NCBI GenBank assembly: GCA_007833815.1
Contig: CP033464.1
Span: forward strand, 864,501-928,500
DNA length: 64,000 bases
Direction of reading: 5' to 3'
Source: Brevibacillus laterosporus
GTDB lineage: Bacteria; Bacillota; Bacilli; Brevibacillales; Brevibacillaceae
The notes under the pieces were generated by a model that made no database searches, was not told the origin of the DNA, and saw only the letters and a program-made list of their open reading frames with translations. Below, piece after piece: positions 16,507 through 24,536 of the stretch. The stretch's first letter is position 1; each line of letters begins with the position of its first letter. A program made the position numbers and the translations under genes.

Positions 16507-18064
16507 GAATCAATTTCATAAAGGCTTTTTCCAAAAATAATTAGACTATCCCTACGGGATTAATGCTGTTTTTTTGAAAAAATTAAGCTGCTACTTTCAT
16601 CCTACTTGCCAGTTCCTACGAATTCGATCCACTGCTAACTTGGAAGCATTATAAACAAGAGTAACCAAGTCAAAATGGACTTTTGCCCTCTTTCCTGTGC
16701 GATATCGGACATTGTTTAGCTGAAAGAACTCCTTCAAATAAGCATGTACTCGCTCTACGGCTGTTCTCTGGTCATATAGTTCTTCCCACGTTTTTGTTCC
16801 TCTGGCTGGCGCGGCGTACTTTCGAAGATCGGTTTCAGCCTTAATTTTATAGACTTTTTGACAGAGAGAATCCTGATTCAATGGACAGTCTTTACATTCT
16901 TTTGGCCGTACAAATTTCAACGTTTTGTACTTCTTATCATAACTGTCGTAACGATAAGAGCATTCTCGGACACAAGTTGGCGCAAAATGTGAATCGAATC
17001 CAACCATTTCTCCTTCATTCCGCTTGTTGTAAGCAATAATCGCTTGTGCGTTCATTCGTCCGACTTGTTGATAGATCGGGACATAGTCATATCCCGCATC
17101 CATGATTGCATATCGCATGTGATTGGGCAGTACAGTTTGAATTCCTTTCAACAAAGGAATCGCTGCTTTCCCATCGTTCATACTTCCAGAGGACATGAGG
17201 GAGCAAAGAATATATTGACTTTTCGTACTGACTGCAAGATGAGCTTTGTATCCAAACCAAAACATGTTCTTTCCATCACTATTTTTCTTTATTCCCCAAG
17301 CAGGTTTGATAGGAACTTGGGACCGTAGGTCCTCCAACGTCACATCCAATTGAGCTACAATGTTTTTTTCATATAAGGACTTCTGGGCTTCCTTTTCTTG
17401 CTTTTGCTTGTCGTAGATATCTTTTTCTGCTTTTGATTTACGTCCGCGTTTTTTCAATTCTGGTTTCGTCTTTTTTTCTTTTGCCACACCTCGATCACGG
17501 GATTCAAAATGGGTTGCATCGATGGCAATTGCTTCATCGCCTATGAACCCTTCCTGTATCGCTTGCAACAGTAACTTGTCTTGGACTTTATCGAGGTGTG
17601 CTGTTTCAGAAAGCTTCTGAACGAGACGAGAGTACGATGCCTCGGAAGGAAGATTGTCAGAAAACAGAAAACCGCATTCCATTCGAAAGATAAAGTCATG
17701 TTTTAGTCGTTTTCGTAAATCTTTCACAGTGGGAATTCGTTCTACGATTCGAGCGACCAGAGAATATAGCATGGCAGCATAATTCAACTCGGTAGGAGCA
17801 CCATATATCGACTTTTTGGAAATAGAGAAAAGAAGCGGTTCAATGTCAAGAGTGGAGAAAATAGCCTCAAAACGTTTGGGAGGTTCTAAGTCGAATAATT
17901 CTTGTATATCAAATAGGCTTCCTTGTTTTATAATAGACATTGGGAGTCACCACCACCTCTTAAGTTTGGGTCGCACTTAACTTATTAGAGATTTGGGGAG
18001 GTACTCCTTTTTCTATGCTCAAAAACTCTTGGGCCCGTAGGGCTCTGATTTATGAAATTGATTC
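16507..18064 (-). mobile_element. Insertion sequence copy A (1558 bp), inside the AIPR gene
   Basis: The ends are GAATCAATTTCATAAA and its inverted copy, flanked by a 4-bp direct repeat AGCT (16503-16506 and 18065-18068). One transposase gene occupies most of it on the minus strand. Copy B (18251-19808) is the same length, has the same transposase, and looks identical base for base where compared, so both insertions are recent. The target duplication is a palindromic tetranucleotide in both cases. Confidence 0.93.
16597..17940 (-). CDS. DDE transposase of IS copy A
   Basis: 447-residue DDE-type transposase. The N-terminal DUF772-like domain (YGAPTELNYAAMLYSLVARI) is followed by the catalytic core. 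The first Asp is in AIDATHFESRD, the second in AIMDAGYDYVP, and the Glu in RTAVERVHAYLKEFF. A Cys cluster (ECKDCPLNQDSLCQ) precedes the last catalytic block, as in IS1182/IS5-like transposases. A basic, charged insertion (KKTKPELKKRGRKSKAEK) lies after the first Asp. The ORF is intact, so the element may still be mobile. The exact IS family (IS1182 or a neighbour) needs an ISfinder comparison. Confidence 0.9.
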   Translation of the reverse strand: MSIIKQGSLFDIQELFDLEPPKRFEAIFSTLDIEPLLFSISKKSIYGAPTELNYAAMLYSLVARIVERIPTVKDLRKRLKHDFIFRMECGFLFSDNLPSEASYSRLVQKLSETAHLDKVQDKLLLQAIQEGFIGDEAIAIDATHFESRDRGVAKEKKTKPELKKRGRKSKAEKDIYDKQKQEKEAQKSLYEKNIVAQLDVTLEDLRSQVPIKPAWGIKKNSDGKNMFWFGYKAHLAVSTKSQYILCSLMSSGSMNDGKAAIPLLKGIQTVLPNHMRYAIMDAGYDYVPIYQQVGRMNAQAIIAYNKRNEGEMVGFDSHFAPTCVRECSYRYDSYDKKYKTLKFVRPKECKDCPLNQDSLCQKVYKIKAETDLRKYAAPARGTKTWEELYDQRTAVERVHAYLKEFFQLNNVRYRTGKRAKVHFDLVTLVYNASKLAVDRIRRNWQVG

Positions 18065-18217
18065 AGCTGAAAAGAATTCAAAATAATTATGTAACATACT
18101 ATTAAATTGGGCATCATTACTAATACTCGTTATTCCATTTTCTAATAAACTCTCTTCAAAGCTTTTTTTTATTAGTTGTTTTGCAATCAACTGAGAATTA
18201 TCCATTTTCTTTGACAA
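18065..18217 (-). pseudogene. AIPR-family gene, 5' part
   Basis: About 50 codons ending at IS copy A. The product contains MDNSQLIAKQLIKKSFEESL and FNSMLHNYFEFFSA, then runs into the IS end and stops. Read across the precise excision point (...FFSA joined to SLILKSFD...), it restores one continuous AIPR frame of about 590 residues. Start codon uncertain: TTG 18217 or ATG 18205 (the frame is open to an ATG at 18244). The upstream promoter region is separated from it by IS copy B. Confidence 0.8.
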
Positions 18218-18250
18218 AACTATCAACACCACCCAAATACTCATATATAT

Positions 18251-19808
18251 GAATCAATTTCATAAAGGCTTTTTCCAAAAATAATTAGACTATCCCTACG
18301 GGATTAATGCTGTTTTTTTGAAAAAATTAAGCTGCTACTTTCATCCTACTTGCCAGTTCCTACGAATTCGATCCACTGCTAACTTGGAAGCATTATAAAC
18401 AAGAGTAACCAAGTCAAAATGGACTTTTGCCCTCTTTCCTGTGCGATATCGGACATTGTTTAGCTGAAAGAACTCCTTCAAATAAGCATGTACTCGCTCT
18501 ACGGCTGTTCTCTGGTCATATAGTTCTTCCCACGTTTTTGTTCCTCTGGCTGGCGCGGCGTACTTTCGAAGATCGGTTTCAGCCTTAATTTTATAGACTT
18601 TTTGACAGAGAGAATCCTGATTCAATGGACAGTCTTTACATTCTTTTGGCCGTACAAATTTCAACGTTTTGTACTTCTTATCATAACTGTCGTAACGATA
18701 AGAGCATTCTCGGACACAAGTTGGCGCAAAATGTGAATCGAATCCAACCATTTCTCCTTCATTCCGCTTGTTGTAAGCAATAATCGCTTGTGCGTTCATT
18801 CGTCCGACTTGTTGATAGATCGGGACATAGTCATATCCCGCATCCATGATTGCATATCGCATGTGATTGGGCAGTACAGTTTGAATTCCTTTCAACAAAG
18901 GAATCGCTGCTTTCCCATCGTTCATACTTCCAGAGGACATGAGGGAGCAAAGAATATATTGACTTTTCGTACTGACTGCAAGATGAGCTTTGTATCCAAA
19001 CCAAAACATGTTCTTTCCATCACTATTTTTCTTTATTCCCCAAGCAGGTTTGATAGGAACTTGGGACCGTAGGTCCTCCAACGTCACATCCAATTGAGCT
19101 ACAATGTTTTTTTCATATAAGGACTTCTGGGCTTCCTTTTCTTGCTTTTGCTTGTCGTAGATATCTTTTTCTGCTTTTGATTTACGTCCGCGTTTTTTCA
19201 ATTCTGGTTTCGTCTTTTTTTCTTTTGCCACACCTCGATCACGGGATTCAAAATGGGTTGCATCGATGGCAATTGCTTCATCGCCTATGAACCCTTCCTG
19301 TATCGCTTGCAACAGTAACTTGTCTTGGACTTTATCGAGGTGTGCTGTTTCAGAAAGCTTCTGAACGAGACGAGAGTACGATGCCTCGGAAGGAAGATTG
19401 TCAGAAAACAGAAAACCGCATTCCATTCGAAAGATAAAGTCATGTTTTAGTCGTTTTCGTAAATCTTTCACAGTGGGAATTCGTTCTACGATTCGAGCGA
19501 CCAGAGAATATAGCATGGCAGCATAATTCAACTCGGTAGGAGCACCATATATCGACTTTTTGGAAATAGAGAAAAGAAGCGGTTCAATGTCAAGAGTGGA
19601 GAAAATAGCCTCAAAACGTTTGGGAGGTTCTAAGTCGAATAATTCTTGTATATCAAATAGGCTTCCTTGTTTTATAATAGACATTGGGAGTCACCACCAC
19701 CTCTTAAGTTTGGGTCGCACTTAACTTATTAGAGATTTGGGGAGGTACTCCTTTTTCTATGCTCAAAAACTCTTGGGCCCGTAGGGCTCTGATTTATGAA
19801 ATTGATTC
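18251..19808 (-). mobile_element. Insertion sequence copy B (1558 bp), in the AIPR 5' leader
   Basis: Same length, ends and transposase as copy A, offset by exactly 1744 bp. It is flanked by the direct repeat ATAT (18247-18250 and 19809-19812). It separates the AIPR start region from a candidate promoter whose extended -10 (TGTTATAAT on the minus strand) lies at 19818-19823. Confidence 0.93.
18341..19684 (-). CDS. DDE transposase of IS copy B
   Basis: The 447-residue product has the same sequence as the copy A transposase, including the DDE residues in DATHFESRD, MDAGYDY and AVERVHAYLKEFF. The reading frame is intact. Two same-orientation identical copies 186 bp apart could recombine and delete the intervening AIPR start. 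Confidence 0.9.
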   Translation of the reverse strand: MSIIKQGSLFDIQELFDLEPPKRFEAIFSTLDIEPLLFSISKKSIYGAPTELNYAAMLYSLVARIVERIPTVKDLRKRLKHDFIFRMECGFLFSDNLPSEASYSRLVQKLSETAHLDKVQDKLLLQAIQEGFIGDEAIAIDATHFESRDRGVAKEKKTKPELKKRGRKSKAEKDIYDKQKQEKEAQKSLYEKNIVAQLDVTLEDLRSQVPIKPAWGIKKNSDGKNMFWFGYKAHLAVSTKSQYILCSLMSSGSMNDGKAAIPLLKGIQTVLPNHMRYAIMDAGYDYVPIYQQVGRMNAQAIIAYNKRNEGEMVGFDSHFAPTCVRECSYRYDSYDKKYKTLKFVRPKECKDCPLNQDSLCQKVYKIKAETDLRKYAAPARGTKTWEELYDQRTAVERVHAYLKEFFQLNNVRYRTGKRAKVHFDLVTLVYNASKLAVDRIRRNWQVG

Positions 19809-19812
19809 ATAT

Positions 19813-20213
19813 AGTTAATTATAACAAAAACAGCCCAACTAAATCACTTAATAAGGTTTCATCGAATAATCCCTAAACCTCATTTACTTATGATAAGGCT
19901 CACCGTACCGTATCTAAGAACATAGTTTGTTATGAGCAGAAGGTAGTTATTACTGTTTGAAACATTAATACTAATAGAATACCCATGAATCCTCTATATT
20001 TCAAGAATCATGGGTATTTTTATTAGTTACTAGTCCTCTATTAATGAAAAGGCTACACTTTGTTGATTAATCTTACAACTAACACACAGGGCTTATTTAA
20101 CAAAGTAAAAACGTCCGAATTTTAGGATTCGGACGTTTTGTTTGTATAACGTTTATAATCGGTACTCGTCTTTTATGAGAGACTTGCCGGATTGGTCATA
20201 GTTGAGAGAATGA
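19813..20213. other. Non-coding region with promoter and terminators
   Basis: Holds the stranded AIPR promoter (-10 TATAAT, minus strand, 19823-19818). A plus-strand hairpin lies at 19978-20018 (AATACCCATGA/TCATGGGTATT then T-run). The terminator described at 20106-20139 is also here. No gene seen. Confidence 0.5.
20106..20139. terminator. Terminator downstream of the secreted protein gene
   Basis: AAAACGTCCGAAT/ATTCGGACGTTTT forms a perfect 13-bp stem with A/T runs on both sides, so it can work in both directions. Confidence 0.85.
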
Positions 20214-20924
20214 CTATAATGTTTTGAACCAGCCCTTGTAAGTCCCATCTTTGTACAGTTCAAGAGTTCCTTTGACGCTAATTGTTTGGAATGTAGCTAT
20301 TTCCCAGAGACCAAATCTAAATTTTGAACCACCTGTCGTTACAGCATCGGTGTCAGTGTTGTAGTTTTCACTTACCAGTTGCCACTGACTAATTACAGGC
20401 AAAGCCCAATATTTAGAGTAAGGAGTAGACCATGATTTTACCTTTTTACCGTCATATTTAAAATCTTGATATAAGGTATACTCAGCTAAATCTAAGCCTG
20501 TCCAACTCTCGATTAAATAGTCTACTTTAGCGGTTTTACTACTGGTGCTATCGGACTTATTTGGTACTAACGTTTGACTACTTGTAGTTTCTGCCCCTGT
20601 GTTAATAGAAATGGAGCTTCCATCCTCAAATACAAATCTCTCGTTACCTTCGCTTTGAATTGTATTCATAGCTTTTTCTATTTCTTTAGAGTCAAGAGCC
20701 TGAATCAGTTGTCCATTTTTGAGGATATGTTCCTCAACAATTTGCGTTTTTTCTTCGTCAGTTAAATTATCTAGCTTTTCCTGATTCAAATTATCTCTCT
20801 CACCAACACGGATTTCTCCTAGATCAATTGGTTTTTTCTCAGTTGCCAGTGCCGAATTAGCACCCACCAACGAGGTAGTCCCCAAGACAAGTGATAGAGC
20901 TAGCGCTGAAGCCATTTTTTTCAT
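20214..20924 (-). CDS. Secreted protein of unknown function
   Basis: 236 residues. ATG 20924 follows AAGGAGG by 8 nt; the upstream extension of the frame is not used. A signal peptide covers about 1-28 (MKKMASALALSLVLGTTSLV, cleavage after ALA). A charged helical region (DNLTDEEKTQIVEEHILKNG) is followed by a Ser/Thr-rich linker and a beta-rich aromatic C-terminal half (LIESWTGLDLAEYTLYQDFK; FGLWEIATFQTISVKGTLEL). No enzyme motif is visible. A 61-residue two-helix membrane protein is encoded divergently 87 bp away, as at the 58.3-59.3 kb locus, suggesting a functional pair. Confidence 0.75.
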   Translation of the reverse strand: MKKMASALALSLVLGTTSLVGANSALATEKKPIDLGEIRVGERDNLNQEKLDNLTDEEKTQIVEEHILKNGQLIQALDSKEIEKAMNTIQSEGNERFVFEDGSSISINTGAETTSSQTLVPNKSDSTSSKTAKVDYLIESWTGLDLAEYTLYQDFKYDGKKVKSWSTPYSKYWALPVISQWQLVSENYNTDTDAVTTGGSKFRFGLWEIATFQTISVKGTLELYKDGTYKGWFKTL

Positions 20925-21011
20925 TGTTATTTCCTCCTTAAATTGGCATTTAATAATAAAAATGGTAATATGTTTGTTAATTATCAATGTTTGATGAAAG
21001 GGGTTCTACTT

Positions 21012-21197
21012 ATGAAAACAGTTAAACTAAGTAAAATATCAATAATTGTTATGGTTATAACTTTTTTGATTTTAATCATCAACATCCCAACAAAAGGTGT
21101 AAATTCATATTTCTGGGCAGTAGTAGCTGTTATTTTTAGCAGTATACTTGTTGGATTTATTAGTGAATTTATACTTAGTTTATTTAGAAAAAAATGA
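21012..21197 (+). CDS. Small two-helix membrane protein, divergent partner
   Basis: 61 residues. ATG 21012 follows AAAGGGG by 8 nt. Two hydrophobic segments (about 9-25, IIVMVITFLILIINIP; about 33-56, YFWAVVAVIFSSILVGFISE) separated by a short polar turn, ending in FRKK. No family recognised. It is divergent from a secreted protein gene, so an immunity or export-helper role is possible but unproven. Confidence 0.6.
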   Translation: MKTVKLSKISIIVMVITFLILIINIPTKGVNSYFWAVVAVIFSSILVGFISEFILSLFRKK

Positions 21198-21257
21198 ATT
21201 TGGAGCAAAAAGGAATGCTTATAATTGGAGAAGATAAAACGATCTATCTTCTGTTAA

Positions 21258-21569
21258 TCATCTCGTTCCTTTTTGTTTTGTTTCAAGCAAGATGTCCTTA
21301 GCTTCTTTTTTTAACTCAAGTCGGCGTTCAGACCATTCTAGTTTTAATTCTTGTTTTCGTAATATTCTAGCTGGCTCTATCAATTTCAATTTCTTGATAG
21401 GAGTCACCCCATACCAACATAATGAAACCCCCTCTAGCGTCTTAAAGGAATAGCTGAAAAACGGCTGTTTATATGCCCCAAAGGGGTTCGTAAGGTTCCC
21501 GTACAGCGTATTCTCATCGACAACCAGTTTAGCGTTTTGTAAGCTTTTGAAAGACAACAATGTACTCAT
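21258..21569 (-). CDS. Uncertain ORF (103 codons)
   Basis: The frame yields a moderately protein-like product with a basic, helical C-terminus (ARILRKQELKLEWSERRLEL). Its ATG lies inside the end of the Spo0E-like frame (41-bp overlap), and no strong ribosome-binding site is present. No family is recognised. It may be a fragment of a mobile gene. Confidence 0.3.
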   Translation of the reverse strand: MSTLLSFKSLQNAKLVVDENTLYGNLTNPFGAYKQPFFSYSFKTLEGVSLCWYGVTPIKKLKLIEPARILRKQELKLEWSERRLELKKEAKDILLETKQKGTR

Positions 21570-21741
21570 CTAGTTGTTGACTAATATGCAATACTTCTGG
21601 ATGTAAAAAGGAACCTTTTTTGAAATACCGATGCTCTAACTCTTTACGGAGGACTTCTATAAGCTTCTGTAAATTGTTTTCTAATTGAAAATTTTCTGTT
21701 TTCTTATCCTGTAAATCAGTGGTAGAATATCCTTGAGTAAC
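21529..21741 (-). CDS. Spo0E-family aspartyl-phosphate phosphatase (start unclear, possibly decayed)
   Basis: The frame reads LENNLQKLIEVLRKELEHRY, then HPEVLHISQQLDEYIVVFQK, the two-helix hairpin of Spo0E-like phosphatases with the signature S-x-x-x-D (SQQLD). These proteins dephosphorylate Spo0A~P and delay sporulation. No ATG, GTG or TTG occurs in frame between the upstream stop and the conserved part, so translation would need a rare start (ATT-type), or the gene has lost its start. The coordinates given are the open part of the frame. It lies directly beyond quorum-sensing cassette 2. Confidence 0.55.
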   Translation of the reverse strand, partial: VTQGYSTTDLQDKKTENFQLENNLQKLIEVLRKELEHRYFKKGSFLHPEVLHISQQLDEYIVVFQKLTKR

Positions 21742-21759
21742 TTTTTTTGTTGCTCAAGG
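21731..21759. promoter_or_regulatory. Hairpin over the 5' end of the Spo0E-like frame
   Basis: CCTTGAGTAAC, T7 loop, GTTGCTCAAGG: an 11-bp stem with one wobble. Together with an upstream GGGCGTTCC/GGAACACCC inverted repeat it gives the transcript a structured leader, possibly regulatory. Confidence 0.4.
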
Positions 21760-21939
21760 TGGGGGTGTTCCGATGGTCGTCAAACTAACGGGAACGCCCT
21801 TCTCTATTGTTAAAAAGCATAGGCTAATAACAGACACCTCCTTCCTTGTGTGTATTATTTTACCATATGTACTATAAATTTCCTTCATTCAAAAAAATGT
21901 AATACGATCTACAAATTTCGACAAAATATCACAAATAAA

Positions 21940-21963
21940 AGAACGCTAAATTTATAGCGTTCT
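21940..21963 (-). terminator. Terminator of quorum-sensing cassette 2
   Basis: AGAACGCTA/TAGCGTTCT stem with a T-rich run on the minus strand, 26 nt past the propeptide stop. The stem closely resembles the cassette 1 terminator. Confidence 0.75.
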
Positions 21964-21988
21964 AAAGGGGGTAATACACGATGTTACA

Positions 21989-22126
21989 TCAGCCTTGTGG
22001 ATTATCAACATATGCTTTTACACTACTGTAGACTACATGATTTTCTGAGTTATTATAATTAGCTACAGTGAATAGCGTAAATAATACTAGTGAACCAGTT
22101 GTGATAATGGTTAAATATTTCTTCAT
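21989..22126 (-). CDS. Exported signalling propeptide (Phr/PapR-like), cassette 2
   Basis: A 45-codon ORF starting 3 nt after the receptor stop, using AAGGGAGG inside the receptor's last codons. The product begins MKKYLTIITTGSLVLFTLFT (signal peptide), then a polar linker (NYNNSENHVVYSS) and the tail VKAYVDNPQG. Length, layout and position match the cassette 1 propeptide (44 residues, tail VIQYVYDPGF). Both tails have Tyr-Val followed by an acidic/Asn residue and Pro. It is inferred to be the precursor of the peptide read by the receptor at 22130-23419. Confidence 0.75.
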   Translation of the reverse strand: MKKYLTIITTGSLVLFTLFTVANYNNSENHVVYSSVKAYVDNPQG

Positions 22127-22129
22127 TAC

Positions 22130-23419
22130 TTATTCCTCCCTTTCCTCTCCTTTATTTACCATATTATATACTCCCGTTAGCTTTTTCAGAAGGGGTAATT
22201 CCAATTGTTTTGCTTTCTCACAGTGATACTTGTATATATCTTCTTGACACTCCATAATATTTTTCCGATCATTAATTTTGCTATAGAAGTGCATACTTTG
22301 GAGATAAGCCTCCATTCCCTCATCAAACAAGCCACAGTCTACAAGAAACGTACCTTTATATTTAAAGTACTTTCCTAATCCAGAAAAATTATAAACGTTG
22401 TTAAAATCAAATGGAAAGTTCTTTTCCTCTTTTTCTATAATCTCCTGGACTGAATCTACATCATTTATGTTGAGTAATGCCTCTAATAGCTCATTGACTC
22501 TATGAATTCGGTTATTTTTTGTTGCTTCTTCTACACACTCTTTTAATAAAGGGATAGCTTCCTGATATTCCCCCTTTTTCGACAGTATAACTGAACGAAA
22601 AGTTTTTGTTCGCTCAATTATAAAGCGATAGTCTAGCCTCTCATACATCTCTAGATGTTCTTCTACACTTAAAAAGTTATTCATTCGGAAGTAGGAATTA
22701 CAAATCGCTAAAGCAACCCTTTCTTTTACCTCATTGTCTGTTTTATCTTCGGCATGTCCCATCTTGCCGAATTCAATACACTTTTCATACTTATTAATAT
22801 CATGTGCATCAAACGACATTTTATAGTAAAGCGTGATCTTCTCTTCTTGATCTAAGAAGTCTATGTAATGCAGGATCTCTTCTCCAATTTTAAAGGAATC
22901 TTCAAGATGCTTTAAATCCGTTCTCTCAATCAAGTATTTCTGCAATAGCCCTTTAGCTATATACTTTGGCACTCCATGTAATCTGGCGTATTTAATAATA
23001 ACATTATATATTACTTGCCTTGCTTCATTGTTTACGATTGAACCAGCAATATTATGCAGATGTTCTAATATTAAATATGTATCCATGCTAGGGGATTTCA
23101 TGATCTGTTGTGCCACTTTAGTGGTTAGTGATATGTTAGAAATTTCAACCGATTCTAAAAGCAAATGATCTAGGATATCAATTCGGTGTTCAACATCGAT
23201 ATAGCGTTCAATGATTTCTTCATAAGGGATTTCTAAAACATCTGCAATCGGTTTTAATGTCCGAAGCTCTGGACGTTTCGTTTCCCCAGATTCAATCTTC
23301 GATAAGACCCCCTTACTAACTCCTGACACTCTCCCCAGTTCCGACAGACTAATACCCATCTCTGTTCTTTTCCCTTTTATCAGCTCCCCCAATGTTGTGA
23401 AAGTTAGGCTTACAATCAT
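22130..23419 (-). CDS. RRNPP-type HTH-TPR peptide-pheromone receptor, cassette 2
   Basis: 429 residues. The Xre helix-turn-helix spans about 9-65 (LGELIKGKRTEMGISLSELG; GVSKGVLSKIESGETKRPEL). A TPR-like superhelix follows (EYQEAIPLLKECVEEATKN; DEGMEAYLQSMHFYSKIN). It is paralogous to the receptor at 4257-5549 along its whole length. ATG 23419 has AAGGGG 6 nt upstream. It forms a tight operon with the propeptide gene. The Spo0E-like frame next to it suggests the pathway touches sporulation or phosphorelay control, but targets are not identifiable from sequence. Confidence 0.88.
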   Translation of the reverse strand: MIVSLTFTTLGELIKGKRTEMGISLSELGRVSGVSKGVLSKIESGETKRPELRTLKPIADVLEIPYEEIIERYIDVEHRIDILDHLLLESVEISNISLTTKVAQQIMKSPSMDTYLILEHLHNIAGSIVNNEARQVIYNVIIKYARLHGVPKYIAKGLLQKYLIERTDLKHLEDSFKIGEEILHYIDFLDQEEKITLYYKMSFDAHDINKYEKCIEFGKMGHAEDKTDNEVKERVALAICNSYFRMNNFLSVEEHLEMYERLDYRFIIERTKTFRSVILSKKGEYQEAIPLLKECVEEATKNNRIHRVNELLEALLNINDVDSVQEIIEKEEKNFPFDFNNVYNFSGLGKYFKYKGTFLVDCGLFDEGMEAYLQSMHFYSKINDRKNIMECQEDIYKYHCEKAKQLELPLLKKLTGVYNMVNKGEEREE

Positions 23420-23478
23420 GTTAATCCCCTTCCCAATTTATCAGTAGTATCATTACATCCTTTATTAATCTTAACCCA

Positions 23479-23507
23479 ATTCTAACTTTATTGTATATTT
23501 TTGTAAA
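23479..23507 (-). promoter_or_regulatory. SigA-type promoter of cassette 2
   Basis: On the minus strand: TTTACA (23507-23502), 17-nt spacer, TAGAAT (23484-23479). Both hexamers and spacing equal those of cassette 1. Confidence 0.7.
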
Positions 23508-23549
23508 TAACAATAAAAAATAATAGATTGATTTATTTTTTATTATCAG

Positions 23550-23719
23550 AGCATTTTTGAAGGAAAATTTTGAAAGTTGGGGAGACAATGTGCTAGGTCA
23601 TAAACATTCAAACCATAGCTTTAAACGGTCATAAATCCCCCCTAGATATCTTAGAAGAAGCATCTGATAAAATGTATGTTTTATCAAAAGATATCAGGGA
23701 AGAGGGGGATGGACGTTAT
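23550..23719 (+). pseudogene. Decayed small ORF upstream of receptor 2
   Basis: GGGGAGACA-ATG at about 23588 opens a frame that hits TAG at its third codon. It then continues protein-like for about 48 codons (KSPLDILEEASDKMYVLSKD then IREEGDGRYDN) to a TAA. No family recognised; it looks like a gene with an early nonsense mutation. Confidence 0.35.
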
Positions 23720-23885
23720 GATAACATCTATTATCGTACGTAAATTATTCATCTAGGATGGAGCTATGGAAGTGTTCAGTCCCGTATGAATATTTGAGGG
23801 TAGGGTGTGAATGTAGAATATCCCCCCTCCTTTAGTCAATGGGTTCAACTAAAACAAAAAAAGCCATCCATTCAGGATAGCTTAT
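23704..23885. repeat. Repeat element R1, copy 1
   Basis: Shares its first ~90 bases (GACGTTATGAT..CATCTAT; CATCTAGG.TGG; GCTATGGAAGTGTTCAG) and its last ~45 bases (AAACAAAAAAAGCCATCCAT plus GGATAGCTTA) with 24537-24725. The final part is a minus-strand terminator serving the gene at 23907. The middle differs. Not coding in a consistent frame in both copies. Confidence 0.6.
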
Positions 23886-23906
23886 CTCATAACAATTCTA
23901 AATTCT

Positions 23907-24356
23907 CTACTTTTTATTAATCACTTGGATCATTTGCTGTTCCCATTGTTGCGATTGTTTAATTAACTCCATCAGTTTCTTTTGTTCCCATTGTTTAATT
24001 AATTTTTCACTATGTGAACTAGCAGGAAAACTGTTTATTTCTGCTTGTCTTTCTGCTAGTGTTTTAATTTTATTAGGTGTATTTACATTAAGTTTAGCAT
24101 CTTTTGCATAATATGCCAGTAATTCTTTCTCGGTAACTCCTATTTGTTTAGCTGTCTCAGCAGTAGATGTTTTAGACACAGTTACAGTTGCACCAAAGTT
24201 AGCTACATTTGAGTTAACTCCATTTGAGATACTTACATTTGAGGGAGTACCTACATTTGTTTTGATTTGACCAGTTACACCTTGAGATGCAAAAGCAGAG
24301 CTTGCCATAGCGCATACAGCAAGAACCATTGTAGTTGCCATTAGTTTCTTTTTCAT
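23907..24356 (-). CDS. Secreted protein of unknown function
   Basis: 149 residues with an AGGAGG site 8 nt before ATG 24356. A signal peptide spans about 1-24 (MKKKLMATTMVLAVCAMASS, cleavage after AFA). The mature protein has an Asn/Ser/Val-rich beta-like N-terminal part (SNVSISNGVNSNVANFGATV) and a helical, Gln/Trp-rich C-terminus (IKQWEQKKLMELIKQSQQWE). No family recognised. It lies upstream of receptor 2 on the same strand but has its own terminator within repeat R1. Confidence 0.7.
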   Translation of the reverse strand: MKKKLMATTMVLAVCAMASSAFASQGVTGQIKTNVGTPSNVSISNGVNSNVANFGATVTVSKTSTAETAKQIGVTEKELLAYYAKDAKLNVNTPNKIKTLAERQAEINSFPASSHSEKLIKQWEQKKLMELIKQSQQWEQQMIQVINKK

Positions 24357-24536
24357 TGAGAAATTCCTCCTAAGTGTTTGGTGTTTTTAAAGAGTATGAA
24401 GTGAATTTCATATGTTCATATCCTTCGTTGTTTATAATGTATCAGTTCATTCTGGAGTTTATCTGTAGTTAAAATGGAGTCTAGATGAACTTAATAGTTA
24501 GAAATAAAAACGAAGCAAAGAGCTATTCAATGAGAA

